From Marisa cornuarietis (Eukaryota; Mollusca; Gastropoda; Architaenioglossa; Ampullariidae): DNA of 64,000 nt. The stretch spans positions 2,232,001-2,296,000 of the forward strand of contig SMMW01000003.1 of the NCBI GenBank assembly GCA_004794655.1, read 5' to 3'. The notes under the pieces were generated by a model, which had not been told where the DNA came from, did not search any database, and was given only the letters and a program-made list of their open reading frames with translations. Of this stretch, positions 37,816-51,206 are shown piece by piece. Position 1 is the first letter of the stretch. Every line of letters starts with the position of its first letter. The translations under genes were made by a program, and so were the position numbers.

Positions 37816-38238
37816 CAACGAGTGACAGTATTCGCTATTCTGGGCCCAAACAAGATCATAAGGAAGAGAATGATATATCTGTAGCCATTTTTACCTGCTA
37901 TTATGACACCGCTCGATCTCTTTGCAACTATAAGTGGTTAAGCATATCTAGAACTACGTGTAGAAGTCGGAGTCAAACTTCCCTTCCCCTTCCCATTTCC
38001 CTTCTTGCTGGAGAAAACAAATGCTGCAGTCAGGAGCCCACGCTAGTTTGGAATCACGGACATTCTGCTCCGAAAGGTAGCACGCTAAATACAAGTGGAT
38101 AAACATTTCTAGAATGGTAGATGCAGCATTAAAATAAGCAGCATATGCAAAAAATCCTAAGGAAGCTAAAACAGAATTGCAGTCAAACAGTATTTACAAG
38201 GAGAACAGCTCACTCATCATCTTGTTGTAGATCTCGCC

Positions 38239-38418
38239 ATGAAGTGGCTACTGATTCTGTGCGCTTGCGCCGTCGTGTCTTCCGCCAAGAACCTTCCTAG
38301 TCCCAAGCTGCTATTGGAACAGAAACAAGAACTGCTTACAAGTGAGTGATTTCTATGTGTTTTCCAAGGGGAAAATGTAGACAACTGCTTCACAGACACA
38401 AACCATCCTCTCACTCAG

Positions 38419-38472
<54 letters not shown>

Positions 38473-39714
38473 ATCCATGTGCACGGGTATATAGACATCA
38501 AGCATGGCACATAGAAAAGTCCTCAGCCAGTAAAGATATGACGGTACACAGAATCACCGGAGGAGATATAATCCAGAAGTAGTATCGCACTGGGATGCAA
38601 GCACTAGACAGCCATCGTCTTTGAAGATCGTGATGCATTCCTTCATTCCACAGTATACAGCATACCTCACGAATGTTGTGCCACAATCAAGTGCTCCCCA
38701 GAATGAAGGCTGTCGAACAAGCCATACACCGTGGTCTCGAAGCGAGTAGTCCGTGCTCCAGATGTTACATTTATTATGACACAGCATACACCAAGTTGTA
38801 CAGCGAACAAACTCGTACTCCCATTGTCTAATATCGCATTAATTCATCTCTCTTGGCATAATTGTTTCAAGTTACTAAAATATTTTCCTCTCCCAACGTT
38901 CTCAGTATAAATATCAAGTTTGTCTTTATAAATAATTGCATGAACGTTTTAAGCCATAGTTGCATCACAAAGTTTCAAACAACATTTGCACAAAAAGTGT
39001 TACACAATACCAGCACCAGAATGTTTTATCTCGTCTTAGCGAGGTTACCAAATTGATTCGGAGAACGAGGCGGGAACGTCCTTCCTTCTCGACGATCGGA
39101 ATGACTATATAGCCTACCGTTCTGCCGGTTTCTCAGGGTGAACACAAGGCCCACACCTGGTACATTTCTCAACCTTTACACTTCTGAAATACACATTGTT
39201 TCATTCCCTAGTGTCCGAATTTACATGCAAAGGGTTAAATCAGCTATTGCAAGGACTGATCCTAGACACAACAACAACCTTTGGCTCGATTTTCCTTGAC
39301 AGGCCCTAAGAATGGGGTGACTTGCTGGAGAAGCTCTCTGGTGGACATAGCCTGCTGAAATATACTGAATGTGAAATAAACGCTAAACAAACTCATGCAC
39401 AGAAAGGGAAACTTGCCCCTGCGCAAACATGTCCACATGACCTTTCTCACAAATTTGTGTTTTAAAGTTAAACATGTTACTGTCAATAGCTTTTTGTTGC
39501 AGATCCGGTAGAAGAATCCTCGCTGGAGAAACGAACTGAGGCAAATCTGGAAAAACGGTTGTGGCTCAGCTCTGTAGTCCACAAGGTCGAACATGCAGTT
39601 TCCTCTGCCGCCCAGAAAGTCGGAGATGCGATCAAGACAGTAGTACAACATCCTGGAGAGCTTGTGGAAATCGCCAAAGATGCTGTGGTACTAGACGCAG
39701 TCATAGGAAAGTAG
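38239..39714 (+). CDS. short secreted helical-peptide precursor, 2 coding exons, 104 aa
   Basis: Exons 38239-38341 (phase 1) and 39503-39714. Residues 1-16 are a signal peptide (MKWLLILCACAVVSSA), identical to that of the 420-aa paralog. The propeptide has EKR at 43-45 and again at 51-53, then a 51-residue mature chain starting LWLSSVVHKVEHAV, containing VVQHPGELVEIAKDA and ending DAVIGK. It is the minimal family member: one amphipathic Val/Ala/His helix, no 18-mer array, no cysteine in the mature part. The intron holds a decayed alternative exon 2 at 39303. Function unknown; a processed, possibly membrane-active peptide fits, but a structural peptide is equally open. Confidence 0.78.
38419..38466. 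repeat. (CA)n microsatellite
   Basis: About 24 CA units in the intron of the 104-aa gene. Confidence 0.95.
39303..39375 (+). pseudogene. decayed exon-2 copy of the helical-repeat family
   Basis: After a TTGACAG acceptor, TTGCTGGAGAAGCTCTCTGG matches the 420-aa gene exon 2 (TTGCTGGAGAAGCTGTCTGG at 43424). A one-base deletion before this block breaks the frame from the acceptor, and the KR cleavage codons are lost (GGHSLLKY in place of GGRHVGKR). The upstream ACAACAACAACC also matches the paralog. Confidence 0.75.
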
Positions 39715-40049
39715 AGGGTCAAGACGAATCAGTTTTACACAGGTCAGACTTTAAAAGATTTAAGGAAGAAGGTCATAGTAACACAGGAATAAGATCGCAA
39801 GAAGCACTCTAACAGGGACGGATAATATTTTGTGAATATACAGTAGCTATTTTCGTTTTCTAACTGTTCTACGTGCAGCCCTCTTCTCAGATATAATGGT
39901 GGGACAATTGTTTTTCTTCGCAGGATAATGAACTTCCTGACCATTTTTTGCAAAGTCTTGACGGTCGTAGATATTCTTTTGGGCAAAGTACTACAATTTA
40001 TCGTTGAGTGAATTTTTAATTTTGACCTCTTATGCAAGAAAAATGATAT

Positions 40050-41110
40050 GGCGTTAGTTAAATGCCTTTTTAAAGTCGACAAAGTTGTGACAGAGGTCTC
40101 GCTGATCCTGAAGTTGCTTTTCTATAAAGATGCGGCAGTTGAAGATCTGCTCAACTGTGTTTCTCCGTGGTCTGAAGCCAGCCTGTTCTTCCACTAACAG
40201 TTTCTCTGCGGCGGTGCTGATGCGTTTCTGTATGACTTTTCTTGGTTGGTTGATAAGGCTTATGGTTCTGTAGCTCTGTCACTATTTGCTGCTTCCGTTT
40301 TGGGGAGGGGATGACTAGTGACTGCGTCCATTGGGCCATACTTTGCGTTTCCAGACTCTATGACACAGGAAAATGAGGACCTTTGTAGTTTCTTCCCCAC
40401 CCTGCTTGAGCAGCTCAGCCTGTACACTATCAACGCCTGGTGATTTTCCTCCCTTCAGACTGTGTACAGGTTTATCAGCCTTTTCAAGCAGGGCTGGTAG
40501 TTCTGCAAGTACACTGTTTCTAGTCTGGCTGTTTTGAATGATGTTTGCAACAGTCTTCAGTTAGAAGTTGTACAGAACTTTGCAGTATTCAGTCCATCAG
40601 TTGAGTACAGCATTGCGTTTTGTGAGATGGTCATCGCTGTCCTCGATGATTGAGGTCTTATGCTGATCTGTCTTAATGAGGGTTTCTTAGTAGCTGTTGG
40701 GCATTTTTGCTGTCACCTCCTTCCATTCTATCCTCTATGTCCCGGCATTGGTTCTCGATCCAGTTTTCCCTAGCTACCTTAATCCATTTCTTGATAGCAC
40801 ACTTCACTTCTTTCTATTTGTAAGCTTCGGGCTTGCTTTTCTTTCCTCCCATTAAGGCCATCCTTTGGTCACAGAGATTTAGAATGTCATTCGTAACCCA
40901 TAGCTGTTTCTTATTCCTTTCTCGCCCTAGAACCTCCTGTGCTGTTGACAGTAGCACCTCTTTGATGTTTCCAGCGAGTGTCTACATCACAGTCCACCAG
41001 GTTTAGTGTGACAAACTTTCCCACCAACTGTGGCCTTGAAGACTTCTGCGGCGTTTGGGTTTTGCAGCTTCTCCAAATCAAAGCGAATTCAGGATGGGGT
41101 AGGGTGATGT
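40050..41110 (-). mobile_element. LINE ORF2 relic (linker and RT)
   Basis: The minus strand, with stops, reads FDLEKLQNPNAAEVFKATVG, CAIKKWIKVARENWIENQCR, DIEDRMEGGDSKNAQQLL, QSLVIPSPKRKQQ, the ETVSGRTGWLQTTEKHS shift of an EEQAGFR-type block, and VEQIFNCRIFIEK. This is non-LTR ORF2 from post-endonuclease linker into RT domain 3. It is truncated and dead. Confidence 0.82.
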
Positions 41111-41617
41111 TGAGAATCGTTTCGTTTTTATCTTCAGCCTAGTCTAGTTTTAAATAATAAAACCTTGCTGCAGTTTTAACATAACATTTTATTAACTTTT
41201 GATTTTTTTTTATTTATCAATGACATTTAAATCTAAACTAAACTGTTGTACTAATATGCCAGAGTTCTTTGACAGATCTCGAACTCTGCAACTGATGACA
41301 CCGAGAAATGTTTCTGAAATTCCTGTGATTTTTCCTCAAGAAGATGTTCGATCCTCTGCTTCAGAAAGTCTTCTCTCTTTCTTGTGGTCTTTGCGTGCCG
41401 ACCCTCTGTGTCTGAATACTCTTAGAATTAAAGTACAGACGCAAATAAAGAAACTGACAACAATGGCAGCATTTAGTCTTTCAATGTTGCATCTGTATGT
41501 ATTCTAAAAATGGTGTATGAAAGTTTGTTGTTTCTTCAATACGTCTCTGCTTCTAGGCCGATCTAAAGGACAAGTACTCAGGGAGCTGCTGTCTGCTATT
41601 CCCCAACTGTCAATGTT

Positions 41618-43007
41618 CTTTGAAGCTATGACATTTCAAGGAAGAACATTTTCGGGCAATAACTATAATTAATGCACCGATAAAATGTCCTATCAAATCC
41701 AATCATTTAAAGACAAACTTTGCTGAAGTTTTTGGCAAAGAAGACGCAGCTAAAGATATTTATAACCAATGGCTTAGCATCACATTCCAAATATCAAAGA
41801 ATGAAATAAATATTGATCTTATGCATGTAATAAAGTAATATAATTAAATGCACGTGATTTAAAGATTGATATTGAGATAAATCCAATGATCACATCGTAA
41901 GTTTAAAATAAATGTCTACAGCATTATTAAAGAATAAATACTGACATGATTGACAGTTCCATGAAAAAATGTACCAAATAATATTGTAGAAGGCCCTTAA
42001 CTCCATCAAAATAAAGCTGTGGGAGGATCTGGCCTTCTATTATTTACAGTGACTATCACAGGATTGAATTTGCGAACGGTAACATTACTTCACGAATGAC
42101 ACATTTTAAATAATATCTCTTTTCGTGATATGAACGAAACTGATTTGGGTCCTGCATGGAACAAAAGGTAAATTTTTTTTAAATGAGTTAAAGAAATCCT
42201 CAGGCGCTATATTTACACACACGACAGTAACTAAGATAATGGACACGTGAGAAGTCAGCAGGTGAAGCATGTCCAGGTCTCGATATAATCAAAGAATGAC
42301 TTGGTATTCGCTAGTCTGGGCCTTGTCAAGGTAAGAAGGACGAGAATAATGTTTGTAGATTTCTTCTCTGTTATTAAGTATAAAGTAATATGTCGCTGTG
42401 GTAATGCTTTCAAACAGATGTGTAAATATATAAACGCTAGCCATATTGACACTACTTGACCAGAAGCTACCAGTTGTTTTTAAATCCAGTCCAGCTGTTT
42501 GCAGTGCAAGAGGCTCGAAGCCATTGGTACCTGTCATTATAACCCGCTTGATCTCTTTATAATTGTGAGTGGTTAGCCTTGTCTACGACAATGCATGTGC
42601 AATAGAACATATTAAACTCTCCTTCCCCACCTTTTAACACTCCTGAATAATCATGTGCTTCTTGCTAGAGAAAAAGTATGTTCCGGTCATAGGCTTAAGC
42701 AAGTCTCGAATCACGGACATTGTGGTCCGAGAGTTCGCTCACTAAGCACACATGGACACAGAACCTCTCTAGAATAGTAGTTTGTCTATAAGGCAAGGGC
42801 ATTGAACGAAACCACGATTGGTTGACTAAGTAGGCCAACTCAAAATTTCATTTAAAGAACAAATACATGAACAGCCCACTCATCGTCTTGTTGTAGACAT
42901 CAACATGAAGTGGCTACTGATTCTGTGCGCTTGCGCCGTCGTGTCTTCCGCTATGAACTTTCCTAGTCTCAAGCTGCTGCTGGAGCGGGAAAAAGAACTG
43001 CTGAATA
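41618..43007 (+). repeat. segmental duplication, copy upstream of the 420-aa gene
   Basis: Collinear with 35985-38341 but without its SINE and LINE insertions; it ends in the shared signal-peptide exon. Confidence 0.8.
42245..42330 (+). promoter_or_regulatory. putative promoter and leader exon of the 420-aa gene
   Basis: The conserved GAGAAGTCAGCAGGTGAAGC module at 42249 is followed by TATAA at 42284-42288 and a donor GTAAGAAGG at 42331. An acceptor TTGTTGTAG sits 8 bp before the ATG at 42905. The layout equals that at 24536-24631. Confidence 0.5.
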
Positions 43008-43123
43008 GTGAGTGACTGTCACGAGATTTATGTTTTCACACTTCACACTTCACATAGACAACTGCGTGACAGATGCAAACCACACACACATACACACACA
43101 TACACACTAGCACGGCGAGGGCG

Positions 43124-43156
<33 letters not shown>

Positions 43157-43253
43157 TTACACTAGCATGGCGAGGGCGCATATACACATATACACACACA
43201 TAGAAAGATAGAGAGAGAGAGACGGACAGATGGACAGACAGACACATGTTTGT

Positions 43254-43293
<40 letters not shown>

Positions 43294-46200
43294 TTCTCTC
43301 TCCCTCTTTCACGCACACATGAAGACGACTGTGCACACATAGACACAAACAACAACAGCAACTCCAACAACAACCACCTTTGAGTTTCGATTTGCCCTGC
43401 CAGACCCCGAGGAGGTGCGGGAGTTGCTGGAGAAGCTGTCTGGTGGTCGTCACGTGGGCAAGCGACTGTTCCTGAGTCTGGACTCGCTGAAAAGTGCCTT
43501 TGACACTGTTGTGGACGGGGTCAAGTCCGCAGCACAGACGGTGGCTGGAGGCGTAGAGACAGCTGTTCACAAGGTAGAGGATGTGGCACAGACCGTGGGA
43601 CACGCCATTCAGTCGGCCGCCGAGAAGGTGGGGGACGTGGCCCAGTCAGCCCTCCACGGGTGAGTCTGCTTGGATACTAGCAGATGAGGTCTGCATGATG
43701 CTCATTGGCAATTTAGAAATTAGCTTTTTCTATGAGCCACTCCATTTCTTAGGATGTTTCAGCCATCGCACTGAAATTTATTTATAAATTGTATCTTTAT
43801 TAATTTTTCTTCAGATAGTTTTCTTTTTGGTAGGAAGCACGTTCTGCCACACATTGCTGTACACGTTTCCTCTCTGCCATTTGCGATCATGTCTGATTAT
43901 GCGTGAAATTCGCTTCGTTAGTGAAGGTGGGTGAGTTTAGTGGGTGATGTCTATTTTAGTGGTGGTGCTGGCTGTGATGGTGGCAGTAGAGAGGATAATC
44001 ATAAAGGAAGTTGATACGTGAAGTCAGGAGGACAGCAAAGCCTGGGAAATAAGTACAGCTGCTTGTTTTGTGTTCTTTGTAAGGTATCCCTAGCGGTCTC
44101 CTTATTCATTTGGTTTCGAGTGCTTAGATCCGCCTCGGTGAGCAAAGTTCACGTTTGACAGCTGTAGAGCAGTGGGAGGGACAAGGAGGGACTTGTACAG
44201 TCCATGCACGATCCTGAACATATCCTGCTTGTTCGTGTCACAAAGACGCTTAATTTTGCGGGACAAGGATTGACAGATTGGTTGCTCTTTCTTGATTCAG
44301 TGAATGACAACATAATAGCAATATTATATAATAGCATATCCCCACACACACACAGCACCTCCTCACCTTCCTCGCCATGCTTTGATAAAAGTAACTACCA
44401 TCGCATGGCAGGAATACATTTCACACAGGAAGTGCTGTAACATTCTCAAGAAAAGGTTGGATGCACTGTAAAGCGAGTCAGTGTAATTTTATTGTACTGC
44501 AATTCCTATAGGAGTGATGAAATGAAGGGACAAAATGAGTGAAGAAGGAAGAATAGAATACATTAAAATGCGTGGTCACTTCCCTTAAGCAAGCCAAGGA
44601 ACGACAGAGAGACTAGCGACAAAGTATATAGCTTGAGGACAGAGTGAAGTACTTACATTTGTATAATCACAAACATAGAAAATGTTGACCACCACCAGCA
44701 ATACATGCTCCACAATGTATTAAACCCCATTTTCAATCTTCTTTCAGAGTCTTTTAGTCTTTCTTTGCTAGCACCACTTCAAAACTTTATTCTACCCTCT
44801 TCCCTGTTAGTTATGAAAACAACTTGTGACTTTGGACACAAAACCCATTCACGGTAATGAAAGTTCAATTGTTTGTACACGAAAGAAATAAATAATGAAA
44901 GAGGAAATCTCGTTGACATTAAGCCACAAATGATATTTTCCTGTAGGGAGAGATCATGTTTCACTTGTATGGTGAGACCACAGTTCAGACTGTTGCTACC
45001 ATAGTCAGCAACTTTTCTCGGGGTCTCAGCGACTCAAAAAAAAAAAAAAAATTTCTGGAGGCATTCCCAGCAGGCCACGCGCTTGAGAAAATGTCCAGAC
45101 TTTATTTTTTATATTATCTTATTAGCATTTTTTTGCCTATGTTTTGTATTTGCTGTTTGAATACTTTTTTTCCTTTATTCTCTCTGCCTGTCTATCCTTT
45201 ATTAGTAGCAGCGTTTCACTAAGGACCGAGTATTCAAGTCACCAGGTCGAGCTTTGAACCTGTCACATTTGTGGCTGTGATACTTGTACACATTCTGACT
45301 ATAAAATCTCATTCCCTAATTTTGTACTTGCTTCATCATTCCATTTTTTGTATTTCGTCGTCTGGTGAAATTCAAACAGTTTTGAAACATGTTTACGACA
45401 GTGAAATTTGTTGTCTGATCAAACAGTTGTGTAAGAATCCAATTCGAAAACCAGATTAATTAATTTAAAGATTATTTAACAAATCTCTCAGATTGTAATT
45501 CTCCATGACAACAATTGTAAACTGTCATTCGGTATGCGTCTCAAAAATAATCTCTCCTAACTATAATATTATAATAAAGTAAAGATTTAAAACAGCGTTC
45601 ATTTTAGAACTGAATATTTTCGAATAAAATGTAACTGAAACTATTTTTGTTGAACATTGCACGCTGCAGATGCTTATCTCATTTTTTCCATCAGTGTCGA
45701 AGATGCAGCGCATGTTGTGGCTGAAAAGGTGAGTAAACCCTCGACATAGAAGTGAGTATCATGATGTTGCCAGTAAAGAGTTTGGTAATCATTGGTCTGA
45801 ACATTATTTGTAAACAGAAAACTGTTGGTATTATCTCTAATGTATCGGTTATAGGAAATTATTCACTAACAGGAAAGTCTGATGGTGGAAGTCTCGTGAA
45901 GAATGTTTATTGTCAACATGGTTGTGGCAGTCGTGTTGTGTTGTGTTGTCTGTGATGTGCTGAATACTCTATCTCTACTTACAACCTATACTTTCCAGTT
46001 CATTTGCTTTGAAACATTAATTTTTAAAATTTCCAAATGCCAGCACGGTTTCCAGATGAGAAAGACTGGTCAATCAGTAAGAGTGTAAATTCTGCATTAT
46101 TTTCTCAACAATCAGTTATTTCCTGATGCTGTGTACCAAGTAGAGGTCAAAAAGTTGTCTGTTTGAGAAAATTGCTGCTAGAGAAAGTTGATTTTGTAAA

Positions 46201-46647
46201 AGTTGCTGTTTGAGAAAATCATTCTGTGTCGGGAATGTGTTTTGTTTGAGAATCGGTGTGTTTAAGAAATGTCTGTGGGTGTAGGGAGTACCAAACTTGA
46301 GGGCATCAAAACTGTACCCGCCACTTTGCTTTGCACCCTCCTTACTCCTTCTCTCCTCTGCTTCCCCCTTCTCCCCTCTAACCTTCTCTCTAGCTTCCCC
46401 CCACCTTCCCTCCTTCCGTGTCCCTGGTGTCAGACTCTACACCAGGTCCCAGTGTCTCGGCCTGTGAGTGCTGACAAAATATTTTTGTCATTTTTTCAGG
46501 TCGAAGGAGCCGCTCAGGATGTTGCACACTTCGTTTCGGGGGCAGCACAAGATGTCTCCCACTTCTTCTCCAGCGCCGCAGAAAAACTGGCCCCACTACT
46601 GGATTCGATTGCCAAGGGTAGGTGTTCCATATGTAACTGTAACCACA

Positions 46648-46723
<76 letters not shown>

Positions 46724-49700
46724 AATATTGCCGTACTGTGCAATACGTTTCTCGAAAGAACTGTTCTGTCGCCACCTCACATTTCACAAGAAAACATCCA
46801 CATGTACAGACACACCGACACATCCACACGCATCTACATCGGACAGCACTGCGCGTGCACTGACAAGACAATGCCTGCTTCTTGATCAGCCAGGCCTTAA
46901 AAAAAAGACTAGGCCTTCTTTAATCAGAGCAGGCCAGAAGAAATAGGAGGATGAAAAAAATCTGAGGAACTACATTTCCCTTCTAGTGTCAATACATGCA
47001 AACCGTCCATCTGTTCCCAAGTCGAGAAAATCGTGCAGAAAATTAAATGATTTTTGCATCTTCTTTTTACATTCTTCTCTTTCTGTTTTTGCTTTGCTTC
47101 TCCATTTATATTTATAACTGTTTGAATCTTCAAAGTGTCGAAAAATTGTATTTGTATTCTTTTCCTGCATGTAATACGTTATGTAAACTGTTTTGTTTTT
47201 ACTCAGGGGTCATCCAATTACTTTTTGAAAGCTTAATTTATTGACTGCTGCTGAATTAATACCCAATGAATATGAAATCAGCCCACGAACAACATTTTTG
47301 GATTGTTTTTTTATTGGGATTGCTTGCTTGTTTGATGTGCAGTGGCAGGCCCAATAGCACAACAAATCGGCGAAGTGGCTCTTCAAGGTAAGTCACGTGA
47401 GAGGAGGACGCAGGCCTTTGCCTCCAATGCCAAGAGTTTATCTGATGATGAGTTTCACTGATGTAGTCAGTTCACCTGGACAAACGTTGGTCAAAGTAGT
47501 TACACTCGTATTCAAGCAGTGAAAAGATTGTTTAGAAACTTCTGTGGGTCAGTAACAATCAGACATATTTGACATACAAATTATGTGGTGAAAGTGTTGA
47601 CCTAGTCTGTATGAAGACGAGGCCATGGTGAAGCCTCTCATTATGTTTTCTCTTGCCTTACATATCACCTGTTGCTGCACACCTATCTTATCAAAACAGG
47701 ATTTATTTTAGTCGTTGCAATCAGTGTCGTGAATGGAAATCATTTCAATCTCGATTATAATTATCACAAACAAGGCTCATGTTATTATTACTATCGCCAT
47801 CATTGTCGTCAACATCAAAGGACCTCAGACACTATGCAAGGAAACGTGTTCCCATGTCGATTAAGATTCTGTTGGAACAAAAGAAAATGAAGAGTTTTTT
47901 TTACCCCACCCTTCTTCACTTTAAACGGCGGTTGCATGTTTGCTTGGCATCACATTAGAGAAACATGGAGCATCGACCTTCAGGCCCAACCATTTGTACT
48001 GAGGCCGCCTGCTTTACAGCCAGGGCCTGGCAGCAAGGATCGATAACTCTCCTTCATGATAGCTGCCCCTGAAATAACTCGGCTTCTGCCCTTTAAATGC
48101 AATGCTTGAATGAAATGAAACAAAAATATTTATCGTGCGTTTTCAGTGGCTCAGTGTATGAGGCGGCGGATGTGTTGTCATGAAGACGTTCTTCCCTGCA
48201 CGACCCGTGCACGTGCCCGCGTGGCCAGCATCACTCACAGAAAAGTCCAGTTCTTACTCTCGGAATCATTTCTTAAGTTTGGAAATTCTAAATACCCTAA
48301 TTTGTTATTTCTTCGAAAAGAGAAATTTCGTGACTGGAGTTTTTCCTTCTTTTATGCTGACAATATCCTTACAAGACACGCTGCTAAAAAAACTGCTGAC
48401 CACGATTTTGAATTGATCTTTTTATCTTTTTTTTCTTTTAATTTTCTGGCATGACTGAGTTTTGTCTTCATAATCTCTTTGTCATGTTTGTGCCGCCTTC
48501 CAATGATGTTCGGTCTCGGTCAACTCGTATTTGGCGTCCGCTACTGATTTTAAAAGAAAGAAAAATAAAAAAAACAGCTGTATTCATTATATATGTATAA
48601 ATGTATAAATAGATAATGGATAAACATCGGACAAGGATGGATGGGGATGAGGGTGAAGTGTGGTATTCATCGCAAGAGGCTTTCAAGTCTCAGGAATTTG
48701 GGTGCAACACGAGCTTTGTTGAGATCGAGCTGATTTCATTTACGGACACGTAAGTCCTTACAGCTAATGTGTGATTGTAAGCTGAGAATTTTCTAGAACA
48801 TGCATAACAAACAGATTTCATGTGTGTACAAGTGAATGAGGTTTTAGAATTTTACCTAGCGCCCTAACATGGTCACTCGTGCAATATGGAGCCATGGTCT
48901 TCCGGGGTTTAGACCCAGATACTGTGGGACTGTCGCTTGCTCGTCTATGTTGAAAGGATTTCATACGTGTGTCTGTTAACAGAGTTGGTGAGCCACTGAC
49001 CCCTATGTATGTCTGTTGACAGAGTTGGTGAGCCACTGACCCCTATGTATGTCTGTTAACAGAGTTGGTGAGCCACTGACACCTATGTCTGTCTGTTGAC
49101 AGAGTTGGTGAACCATGGCCCCCTATGTATGTCTGTTGACAGAGTTGGTGAGCCACTGACACCTATGTCTGTCTGTTGACAGAGTTGGTGAACCATGGCC
49201 CCCTATGTATGTCTGTTGACAGAGTTGGTGAGCCATGGCCCCCTATGTATGTCTGTTGACAGAGTTGGTGAACCATGGCCCCCTATGTATGTCTGTTGAC
49301 AGAGTTGGTGAACCATGGCCCCCTATGTATGTCTGTTGACAGAGTTGGTGAACCATGGCCCCCTATGTATGTCTGTTGACAGAGTTGGTGAGCCACTGAC
49401 CCCTATGTATGTCTGTTGACAGAGTTGGTGAACCATGGCCCCCTATGTATGTCTGTTGACAGAGTTGGTGAACCATGGCCCCCTATGTATGTCTGTTGAC
49501 AGAGTTGGTGAGCCATGGCCCCCTATGTATGTCTGTTGACAGAGTTGGTGAACCATGGCCCCCTATGTATGTCTGTTGACAGAGTTGGTGAACCATGGCC
49601 CCCTATGTATGTCTGTTGACAGAGTTGGTGAACCATGGCCCCCTATGTATGTCTGTTGACAGAGTTGGTGAGCCACTGACCCCTATGTATGTCTGTTGAC

Positions 49701-50098
49701 AGAGTTGGTGAGCCATGGCCCCCTATGTATGTCTGTTGACAGAGTTGGTGAACCATGGCCCCCTATGTATGTCTGTTGACAGAGTTGGTGAACCATGGCC
49801 CCCTATGTATGTCTGTTGACAGAGTTGGTGAACCATGGCCCCCTATGTATGTCTGTTGACAGAGTTGGTGAGCCACTGACCCCTATGTATGTCTGTTGAC
49901 AGAGTTGGTGAACCATGGCCCCCTATGTATGTCTGTTGACAGAGTTGGTGAACCATGGCCCCCTATGTATGTCTGTTGACAGAGTTGGTGAACCATGGCC
50001 CGGAGCTGTTGTCCATGTTGGGGGAGGCGGCGGTGCAGGCAGCCATTGCTGCGGCCGGCAAACGTGACGTGAACATGTAGGTTACATGACACAAATAT

Positions 50099-50143
<45 letters not shown>

Positions 50144-50819
50144 GTGGAGGAGGAAGAGACGGGACAGTCAGCCGATAACCGGATGATGTTAGATGACTGT
50201 GTTTAATGTAAAGTATTTTATTAACCCATTATAACATCTCTTTCAGCTTTTATTCCTGTTAATGTTTCACTATACACATACTGATCGTCGACGATTTAAT
50301 TAATTATTAAAATGTTTAATTAACAACTTTGTGTTCTTTTTGTGTGACACGAATCGCTGGGCAGCGAGCACCTGGCGGGTATCTTCAGCAACGCTGTGCA
50401 GGCAGAAGTCAATCAGACGGTGGCCCTCGTGAAGCAGACGATCGCCGGCATACAGTCGGTAAGATGGAGACTCCAAGAACTTCATCACGTGTCACCCCCT
50501 CCCCCTCCCACTCTGTACGTGAAACAATGATTGATAAATGTGTATCGGTATCCCACACCCTGACACCCTGGCGGTGGTACGTGCTAAGTCTTGGTTTACC
50601 CAACCCTGACTCCTCTCTTTTCTATTCAACACCTTTTCTAGCGACATTCATGCAGAAAACAGGGGGAAGGATCAAAGCCTAGTGGGGCGTTGCAGTAAGT
50701 GGTTCAACGTCTTGAGCGCATGAAAAGGGGAAGGTAGAACCAAACCCTCTGTTCAACCGCTTTTTACCTTGCTTAATCACTTAGTCTAGTTAAGACTTCG
50801 AGATTCACCCGAAAACTCA

Positions 50820-50861
<42 letters not shown>

Positions 50862-51153
50862 ACGCGCGCGCACGCAAATGTATACATTAATTTCCATAAA
50901 ACTTGTTTTCTATACAGATAAATGCTGACCTAAAGATAGGGGTAGACAAACTGACCAGCGCCCTTCGAGCGGGTACCGATCCTCGGGTAGCGGCACGTGA
51001 CTTCCTGGGTGTCCTTATCAACGGTCTGAGGAGGATGGAGGGTGAGTGATAGGCAGGGGTAGTGAAATGGTGTTTTACACCGAGCCAGCAACTGAGGCTA
51101 TATCACTGCAAAGCATCTGGCCCTGTAAAAAGGTGCCACATCCAGCCAAAAAC

Positions 51154-51206
<53 letters not shown>

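Larger units (their letters stand above)
35985..38341 (+). repeat. segmental duplication, copy upstream of the 104-aa gene
   Basis: Collinear with 41618-43007: shared blocks include GAA.CTATGACATTT, GCATGTAATAAAGTA, TTAGAAGGCCC or TGTAGAAGGCCC, GAGAAGTCAGCAGGTGAAGC and AATCACGGACATT, ending with the signal-peptide exon. This copy is longer because a SINE (near 36262-36590) and a LINE fragment (36745-37490) are inserted. Confidence 0.8.

Noticed and set aside
48970..49999. CRISPR-like regular array
   Set aside because: Exact 40-bp head-to-tail repeat without spacers in a eukaryotic intron; it is a minisatellite.
49883..50134. Minus-strand frame with repeated HQLCQQTYIG-like residues
   Set aside because: Shadow of the 40-bp minisatellite and of exon 6 on the plus strand.
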